From the NCBI GenBank assembly GCA_050950205.1, contig JBMNHF010000012.1, forward strand, positions 1 through 10,852: a DNA stretch of 10,852 bases. Direction: 5' to 3'. The stretch's first letter is position 1, and each line of letters begins with the position of its first letter. Shown here piece after piece: positions 6,700 to 10,852 of this stretch. Made by a program: the position numbers and the translations under genes. This stretch comes from WRAV01 sp050950205 (GTDB lineage: Bacteria > Bacillota > Clostridia > Oscillospirales > Ruminococcaceae). The notes beneath the pieces were generated by a model. It was not told the origin of the DNA, ran no database searches, and was given only the letters and a program-made list of their open reading frames with translations.

Positions 6700-7836
6700 G
6701 TGAAGCAAGTTACCATATCTGACGTGGCCAAAGAAGCAGGTGTTTCTGTTTCCACCGTGTCAAGAATTTTAAATAACAACAACAGCGTGGCACCGGAATT
6801 GCGCGGTCGAGTGCAGGATGCGATTAAAAAGCTGGGATATGTCCCCAATGCCAGCGCTCAATATGTGCGCACCGGCAACAGCCGGATTTTGGGGATGATT
6901 ATTCCCACAGCCTCCAACCAGTACTTTGGCAAAATTTTGGATGGAGCTTTGGACTGCGCTTTGGAGAAGGGCTACCGCATTACCACATTTTCCAGTGACG
7001 GAAATGCGGAAAAGGATATTCAGTGCCTGTATTCGGTGGCTTCCTCCGCAGCTACGGGTTTGATTTACTGTCCCATCTCGGTCGCCAGTTCGGAGCATTT
7101 GAACGTAGTATTTTCTAAAAATATGCCGGTGGTTATCGCATCCCGCCGGGGCATTATACCGGGTATCCCCCATGTTTATACCGATGACGTAAAGGGCGGT
7201 TACACCGTCACCAAGTTTCTTCTCCATCAGGGACATCGCCGCATTGCCTTTTTTGCCGGATTTTGGGAAAACCCGGCTTCGAATGTCAATGAACTAATGG
7301 AGCTGATGGATTCCGACCAGCGGGGGGCCTATTCCTCCCTGGACCGGCTGGCGGGGTATCAGCAGGCTCTCAAAGAAGCAGGGGTGCCCTTTGATCGGAA
7401 TTTGATCACCATGACCAGCTATGATTACGATGGCGGCTACAGGGCGATGAAGCGCTTTTTCACCTCTATGACCGAATTTGATGCGGTTATCTGCTCCAAC
7501 GACTGGGTGGCTTCCGGGGTGTTGCAGGCTCTGCAAGAGCAGAACATTTCGGTGCCGGGGCAGGTGTCCATTGTAGGATACGACAACACCGAGGTGGCCC
7601 GAATTTCCCGTCCCATGCTTACTTCTGTGCGCCAATTTCCTTACGACATCGGTTATGCTGCCGTCAATATGGTCATTGCCATGCTCAAAGGTCGCACGGT
7701 AGAGGATAAAATGATCGGAACCGATCTGATTGTGCGCAACTCCACGGCTGTAAAGCAACCGTCCTATATGGAAAATGGGCTAATGCAAAAAAGTTCCCCC
7801 TATGTACAAGACATAGGGGGAGGGCTAGTGTTTTAA
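6700..7836 (+). CDS. LacI/GalR-family transcriptional regulator
   Basis: This is a DNA-binding regulator with a LacI-type helix-turn-helix at residues 4-24 (VTISDVAKEAGVSVSTVSRI). A hinge region (about 46-60, GYVPNASAQ) and a periplasmic-binding-like effector domain (about 61-345) follow, with the family phrases GMIIP, FDAVICSNDWVASGVLQAL and VSIVGYDNTEVARISRPMLTSV. The 378-residue length is slightly above the usual 330-345. The extra C-terminal tail (after RNSTA) is encoded partly by the hairpin that terminates aroC on the other strand. The start is uncertain: GTG 6700 gives the normal N-terminus, but the ribosome binding site lies 19 bases upstream, so coupling to the mini-ORF is possible. 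The effector is unknown; sugars, nucleobases or small acids are typical. Its position between aroA-like and aroC-like genes suggests, but does not prove, that it controls them. Confidence 0.9.
   Translation: MKQVTISDVAKEAGVSVSTVSRILNNNNSVAPELRGRVQDAIKKLGYVPNASAQYVRTGNSRILGMIIPTASNQYFGKILDGALDCALEKGYRITTFSSDGNAEKDIQCLYSVASSAATGLIYCPISVASSEHLNVVFSKNMPVVIASRRGIIPGIPHVYTDDVKGGYTVTKFLLHQGHRRIAFFAGFWENPASNVNELMELMDSDQRGAYSSLDRLAGYQQALKEAGVPFDRNLITMTSYDYDGGYRAMKRFFTSMTEFDAVICSNDWVASGVLQALQEQNISVPGQVSIVGYDNTEVARISRPMLTSVRQFPYDIGYAAVNMVIAMLKGRTVEDKMIGTDLIVRNSTAVKQPSYMENGLMQKSSPYVQDIGGGLVF
7795..7821 (-). terminator. Intrinsic terminator of aroC, located inside the lacI-like coding end
   Basis: A perfect 11-base stem (TCCCCCTATGT 7795-7805 with 7811-7821) has a 5-base loop. 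On the minus strand it is followed by ACTTTTTTGC (from 7794 downward), a proper T-run, so it is a textbook terminator for aroC. On the plus strand a weaker TTTTAAATTTT tract starts nine bases after the stem, so it may also partly serve the lacI-like gene. Confidence 0.88.
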
Positions 7837-9011
7837 ATTTTATCCCATTTGGGATCGATATTGGTCACGGAACGGTATGCATTGGCTGCCATGATAGCAT
7901 CCAAAATAGCGATGCGGGCCATGGCTTCGCACACAGGGTAAATGCGGGAAAGCAAGGTGGCGTCCCGGCGGGTGATGGGTTCCAGAATACCATCCTCCAT
8001 CTTATCCACATTGACAGCCTTTTGGGGAACCGAAACGGTGGGAGTGGGTTTCACAGCCAGACGGATGCGGATTTCACTTCCATTGGAGATGCCACCCAGA
8101 ATGCCGCCGGCATTGTTGGTGTAGAAAGCTACCCGCCCGGTTTCGGGATCCACATAGGATTCATCGTTGCACTGAGAACCCAGCATACGAGCTACCTCAA
8201 AACCTGCGCCAAACTCGATGCCCTTGATGGCGCCAATGGACATGAGCGCATGAGAAAGGGTGGCGTCCAGGCGGTCAAAGACAGGCTCGCCCAGCCCGGC
8301 CGGAACACCGTGGATAATCAGCTCCACCACGCCGCCGCAGGTGTCGCCGGAAGCCTTTACCTTGAGGATATCCTCAATCATTTTGGGGGCAGTTTCCAGA
8401 TCAGGGCAATTGAGCTCGTTGGCACGGTAGTTCTTTTTGGCTTCCTCATAGGTGACAGGCTTTGCCTTGATGCCGTTGGATTCGGTGACGAAGCCAATCA
8501 CATCAATGCCCATTTGGTCCAGAACCTGCTTGGCAACGGCTCCGCCGGCAACACGGCTGGCAGTTTCGCGGCCCGAAGCGCGACCTGCCCCTACCCAGTC
8601 TGCAAACTCGCCATACTTTTTAAAATAGCAGTACTCGGCGTGACCGGGGCGGATAGAGTCTTTGTAATCCCGATACTGACCTACGTGGATATCCTCAATG
8701 TCGTTATTGGGAATGACGATGCCCACAGGCGCACCGGTGGTGAGGTCGTTTTCCATCACGCCCGAAAAGATGTAGCAGATATCCTTTTCCAGACGAGGAG
8801 AATCTAAGGGAGTTTGGCCGGGTTTGCGCTTATCCAGTTCGGCCTGCACCATATCGGCGGTGAGCTTAATACCAGCGGGGACACCGTCCACAATAACCAG
8901 CAGACCGCCGTAGAGCTCCTTGGGAATGTCCAGGTGCTTGCGGAAGCATCCGGAATAGGATTCGCCACAGGTTGTGATGCGGAACAGTTTGCCGAATGTA
9001 TTTCCCATCAT
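7833..9011 (-). CDS. aroC: Chorismate synthase-type enzyme (AroC-like) with altered GESHG motif
   Basis: Chorismate synthase converts EPSP to chorismate using reduced FMN, the last shikimate step. The start is ATG 9011 (MMGNTFGKLFR), nine bases after AAGGAGG; in-frame codons up to 9122 lie across the promoter and are not used. Family blocks are clear: NTFGKLFR, DGVPAG (42-47), RPGHAEY (121-127, with the second catalytic His124), GRASGRET (143-150), GVPAGLGEPVFDRLDA, TNNAGGILGGISNG and KPTPTV. Odd features are GESYSG (16-21), where nearly all enzymes have GESHG with a catalytic His; an insertion of about 14 residues before DGVP (roughly 22-37); and TRRDAT (347-352) where GRHDPC is usual. At 392 residues it is longer than the E. 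coli type (about 360). It may be a divergent true enzyme or a paralogue with different chemistry. It has its own promoter and terminator. Confidence 0.88.
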   Translation of the reverse strand: MMGNTFGKLFRITTCGESYSGCFRKHLDIPKELYGGLLVIVDGVPAGIKLTADMVQAELDKRKPGQTPLDSPRLEKDICYIFSGVMENDLTTGAPVGIVIPNNDIEDIHVGQYRDYKDSIRPGHAEYCYFKKYGEFADWVGAGRASGRETASRVAGGAVAKQVLDQMGIDVIGFVTESNGIKAKPVTYEEAKKNYRANELNCPDLETAPKMIEDILKVKASGDTCGGVVELIIHGVPAGLGEPVFDRLDATLSHALMSIGAIKGIEFGAGFEVARMLGSQCNDESYVDPETGRVAFYTNNAGGILGGISNGSEIRIRLAVKPTPTVSVPQKAVNVDKMEDGILEPITRRDATLLSRIYPVCEAMARIAILDAIMAANAYRSVTNIDPKWDKI

Positions 9012-9020
9012 AGTTTTGTT

Positions 9021-9027
9021 CCTCCTT
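9021..9027 (-). promoter_or_regulatory. Ribosome binding site fixing the aroC start
   Basis: AAGGAGG on the minus strand is nine bases from ATG 9011 and twelve from the following ATG 9008, favouring the first methionine. Confidence 0.85.
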
Positions 9028-9069
9028 TGTGTTGAGTTTTGTGCAGGGTTTATAAAATCTCTTGAAAAA

Positions 9070-9098
9070 AGTATAGTATCGTAGGAAACGTAAGTCAA
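9070..9098 (-). promoter_or_regulatory. Sigma-A-type promoter of aroC
   Basis: On the minus strand, -35 TTGACT (9098-9093) and -10 TATACT (9075-9070) are separated by exactly 17 bases. The predicted transcript starts near 9063 and gives a leader of about 50 bases. The -35 is preceded by AACAAT, making the 12-base AACAATTTGACT shared with the promoter of the next gene. Confidence 0.8.
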
Positions 9099-9162
9099 AT
9101 TGTTAATTGCTATCCAGTCCATTTGGTTGGGCTATGGATTTTGAAGAAGTGGTAGAACCAAA

Positions 9163-9996
9163 CTATTTCACAGGGATATAAGGTGCCTTGCTCTCGCAGG
9201 GGACCGAGACCTGACACTTTCCACAGCCGTAGTAGGGGCGGTTAGCCGCAAGAATTTCTCCTAAGTAAGAGCTGCAAGGAGAATGCGCCTTGCCTTTCTC
9301 CCAAGAAATGGCATCCGCAGGGCAGGCAACCATACAGGCCCCACACTGAATGCAATACTCCTCCAGCTCTGTGTAAACCCTGGGGGTGGGGGGAGTTTCC
9401 CAGTTGGTGATGAGACTACCCAAGCGCCCCGCCATACCCTTTTGGGTAATCAGCCCCTTGTTGAGGGAAAAGGTGCCAAGACCTGCTGCGTAAGCGGCGT
9501 GACGCTCCGACCAGTTGCTGGTAAACAACATGCCGTTTCCCACTTTATCGGTGGCAGCGTTGCTCCAAAATCGGGAATCGGCAGCGGGAATCACAGCCTG
9601 GTAGCCCTCCGCTTCCAAAGCCTCCTTGAGGTGGTGACACAGCGCAAGAATAAAGGTTTGTCCATCCACCCGAGAGTGCATATACTCCTGAGAGGGTTGG
9701 CGCCGGTCCAAGCAGTTGCTCCGCCTGACCTGCTCGGGAAAGGGAAGGAAGAAGGAGATGACGGTTTTAGCACCCTCCAGCCAAAAGGAGGGTGGGTCCA
9801 TCTTTAAGTTGGCCTGCGGATTGTCCTGCAGACTGAGAAGGTAGTCGTCATCCGCTGTAGCAAAACCAAAAATAGGAGGTTCCAGAAGCTGCATTCCCAC
9901 AAGATCGGGTCGGAGGGCTTTTTGAACAGAAACGCGGTTCAGAGGAGAACTTTCCACAAAAGCTGTGGCAATTCGACTGAGGTCTAATGCTGTCAC
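9163..9996 (-). CDS. QueG-like protein with two [4Fe-4S] cluster motifs
   Basis: This 277-residue cytoplasmic iron-sulfur protein resembles the epoxyqueuosine reductase family (COG1600 type). Eight cysteines form a dicluster ferredoxin-like pattern near the C-terminus: CIQCGACMVACP (215, 218, 221, 225), Cys241, and GCGKCQVSVPC (258, 261, 267). The middle block SNWSERHAAYAAGLGTFSLNKGLI corresponds to the QueG stretch that usually reads AERAGLGWIGKN. The Asp that QueG uses as catalytic acid, just before that stretch, is not evident, and the protein is about 60-100 residues shorter than QueG. It is thus probably a related redox protein of unknown substrate rather than a queuosine enzyme. The GTG start is supported by AAAGGA nine bases upstream; nearby ATGs are out of frame. 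It has its own promoter and could run on into aroC, since no clear terminator lies between them. Confidence 0.82.
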   Translation of the reverse strand: MTALDLSRIATAFVESSPLNRVSVQKALRPDLVGMQLLEPPIFGFATADDDYLLSLQDNPQANLKMDPPSFWLEGAKTVISFFLPFPEQVRRSNCLDRRQPSQEYMHSRVDGQTFILALCHHLKEALEAEGYQAVIPAADSRFWSNAATDKVGNGMLFTSNWSERHAAYAAGLGTFSLNKGLITQKGMAGRLGSLITNWETPPTPRVYTELEEYCIQCGACMVACPADAISWEKGKAHSPCSSYLGEILAANRPYYGCGKCQVSVPCESKAPYIPVK

Positions 9997-10005
9997 AGAA
10001 CATCA

Positions 10006-10011
10006 TCCTTT
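10006..10011 (-). promoter_or_regulatory. Ribosome binding site supporting the GTG start of the QueG-like gene
   Basis: AAAGGA on the minus strand lies nine bases before GTG 9996. The ATG triplets at 10003 and 10006 are in other frames. Confidence 0.7.
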
Positions 10012-10062
10012 CCGGTTTGGACGAAGGGGTTGGATGGAACTCTAAGCAAATATATTTTAAAA

Positions 10063-10092
10063 AGTATAGGGCTGCGTATCTGTATTAGTCAA
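10063..10092 (-). promoter_or_regulatory. Sigma-A-type promoter of the QueG-like gene
   Basis: On the minus strand, -35 TTGACT (10092-10087) and -10 TATACT (10068-10063) have an 18-base spacer. AACAAT precedes the -35 and TTTT follows the -10, as at aroC. It faces away from the GNAT promoter, with 23 bases between the two -35 boxes. Confidence 0.75.
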
Positions 10093-10115
10093 ATTGTTTT
10101 CAGCTATGAAATCTA

Positions 10116-10143
10116 TTGACTTTCTCTATCGATTGTTTTTAAT
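10116..10143 (+). promoter_or_regulatory. Promoter of the GNAT gene
   Basis: TTGACT (10116-10121) and TTTAAT (10138-10143) are spaced by 16 bases. Transcription would start near 10150, about 35 bases before the ribosome binding site. Confidence 0.55.
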
Positions 10144-10166
10144 GCATGGCTGAGCTGCCAATGCAT
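10142..10166 (+). repeat. Inverted repeat across the GNAT transcription start
   Basis: ATGCATGGC (10142-10150) pairs with GCC-A-ATGCAT (10157-10166) with one bulged A and a 6-base loop. The nine-base word AATGCATGG also occurs twice (10141-10149, 10160-10168). Because it overlaps the -10 box and the expected start of transcription, it looks more like an operator in DNA than a hairpin in the mRNA. Confidence 0.45.
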
Positions 10167-10183
10167 GGTCATGGCACATGGGC

Positions 10184-10192
10184 AGAAGGAGG
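10184..10192 (+). promoter_or_regulatory. Ribosome binding site fixing the TTG start of the GNAT gene
   Basis: AGAAGGAGG lies seven bases before TTG 10200. The upstream in-frame ATG at 10146 has no such site and would lie at or before the predicted transcription start. Confidence 0.8.
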
Positions 10193-10199
10193 AAACGCC

Positions 10200-10682
10200 T
10201 TGGTTACCATACGCACCGCAACCCAAGAGGATCTAGAGCTTCTCATTCGCCTGCGCATGGACTACATCGCTGCAGATTATGGGGAAATTTCCTCTACGGA
10301 CCGGGAGAATATTTTGGCTCAATTACCCGATTATTTCCGGCAGGGCTTGGAGGATAACAGCTTTCTTGCGGTGCTGGCAGAGCGGGAAGGAGAGGTGGTC
10401 TCCGCCGCTTTCCTCGCCATCAGCAAAAAACCGGCTTCGGTGGTGTTTTCCACCGGAAAAACCGGCACCCTTCTCAATGTAATCACTTATCCCCAGCACC
10501 GGCGCAAAGGGTACGCTTCCAGGGTGGTGAGCCGCGTGATCGAAGAGGCCCGCAAACTGGGAGTTGCCTGTATTGATCTGACTGCAACGCAGGAAGGAAA
10601 AGCCCTGTACCACAAACTGGGATTTCAGGTATCCACCCGGCCAGAAATGCGTCTGCGACTTTGTAGCGAAGAAAAACAATAG
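10200..10682 (+). CDS. GNAT-family N-acetyltransferase
   Basis: This 160-residue protein is predicted to transfer the acetyl group of acetyl-CoA to an amine. The substrate is unknown and could be a small molecule, antibiotic or protein. The N-terminal strand and helix IRTATQEDLELLIRLR are typical of the fold. The acetyl-CoA motif is QHRRKGYA (about residues 101-108), preceded by the strand GTLLNVITYP and followed by SRVVSRVIEEARKLG. The C-terminal ALYHKLGFQ motif completes the fold. The TTG start is chosen because a strong ribosome binding site precedes it; an ATG start at 10146 would add 18 residues (MAELPMHG...) of no evident homology. It is divergent from the QueG-like gene, with both promoters in a 203-base gap. 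No clear terminator follows. Confidence 0.86.
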   Translation: MVTIRTATQEDLELLIRLRMDYIAADYGEISSTDRENILAQLPDYFRQGLEDNSFLAVLAEREGEVVSAAFLAISKKPASVVFSTGKTGTLLNVITYPQHRRKGYASRVVSRVIEEARKLGVACIDLTATQEGKALYHKLGFQVSTRPEMRLRLCSEEKQ

Positions 10683-10709
10683 AATCTATCTATGTTTTAA
10701 ATAAGAAAT

Positions 10710-10744
10710 AACAATTTTCCTTATCCCATAAGATGAGGTATAGT
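10710..10744 (+). promoter_or_regulatory. Probable promoter of the gene starting at 10810
   Basis: The -10 TATAGT (10739-10744) is good, and the -35 region TTTCCT (10716-10721) is weak with a 17-base spacer. It is preceded by AACAAT, as in the aroC and QueG-like promoters. An inverted repeat CTTAT-CCC-ATAAG (10720-10732) fills the spacer. The rest of the 127-base gap shows nothing else. Confidence 0.5.
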
Positions 10745-10809
10745 GGAATCAATGGGAACTTGGATTCGAAGGAAAAATACCAAGACACAGTCGTAGGGAG
10801 GTTTCTTCT

Positions 10810-10852
10810 ATGGCAACAAAGGAAATGACCCCAGAACAGGTTCGGGAACTGG
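10810..10852 (+). CDS. Start of an unidentified gene, cut by the window edge
   Basis: ATG 10810 is preceded by AGGGAGG (10795-10801) at eight bases, an excellent ribosome binding site. Only 14 codons are visible (MATKEMTPEQVREL). The sequence is hydrophilic with no signal peptide, suggesting a cytoplasmic protein. It is too short to identify, and I assign no function. Confidence 0.7.
   Translation, partial: MATKEMTPEQVREL

Noticed and set aside
8022..8807. Open frame of 261 codons on the plus strand
   Set aside because: It is antisense to aroC, whose protein has unmistakable family motifs; the frame has no homologous features.
9012..9122. N-terminal extension of aroC (37 codons)
   Set aside because: It runs across the -10 and -35 boxes and the ribosome binding site; the family N-terminus begins at MMGNTFG.
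9122..9162. Inverted repeat TTTGGTT/AACCAAA after the QueG-like gene as a terminator
   Set aside because: The stem is only seven bases with a 27-base loop and no T-run follows on the minus strand.
9283..9807. Open frame of 174 codons on the plus strand
   Set aside because: It lies opposite the QueG-like gene, whose cysteine motifs show which strand codes.
1..10852. CRISPR arrays, tRNA or rRNA genes, insertion sequences, prophage or plasmid genes
   Set aside because: I read through for regular repeats, tRNA-like folds, transposase motifs and terminal repeats and saw none; this is an ordinary chromosomal gene layout.

Overview
The window looks like a piece of a Gram-positive, probably anaerobic Firmicute of the class Clostridia. 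The support is strong AGGAGG-type ribosome binding sites, sigma-A-like promoters (TTGACT/TATACT), TTG and GTG starts, a moderate GC content, and a Dpp/Opp transporter and ferredoxin-type Fe-S protein of the kind common in that class. The assignment is by style only; no marker gene is present.

Region 1 (1-5220, + strand) is a peptide-type ABC importer operon in the order A-B-C-D-F: a 5'-truncated family-5 substrate-binding protein, two membrane permeases and two ATPases. A 281-base leader with strong hairpins separates the binding protein from the permeases. The four downstream genes are tightly packed, with overlapping or nearly touching ends. The substrate cannot be read from the sequence.

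Region 2 (5334-9011) carries an EPSP synthase-type enzyme (aroA, +), a LacI-family regulator (+) and, facing them, a chorismate synthase-type enzyme (aroC, -). These are the last two steps of the shikimate pathway, but both enzymes are divergent at positions normally regarded as active-site residues. AroC has Tyr where the GESHG motif has its catalytic His, plus an insertion of about 14 residues directly after it. AroA lacks several residues that contact shikimate-3-phosphate or PEP in E. coli AroA. The lacI and aroC reading frames converge and share a TTAA that holds both stop codons. The aroC terminator lies inside the end of lacI.

Region 3 (9163-10852) holds a QueG-like two-[4Fe-4S] protein (-), a divergently transcribed GNAT acetyltransferase (+), and the first 14 codons of an unidentified gene (+). 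The aroC and Fe-S gene promoters are near copies of each other in their -35 and -10 regions, which hints at shared control.

The best candidate for something undescribed is the aroA-like/aroC-like pair with altered active sites and a dedicated LacI-type regulator. It could be a specialised branch of enolpyruvyl/chorismate chemistry, or simply this lineage's divergent housekeeping enzymes. The sequence alone cannot decide which.
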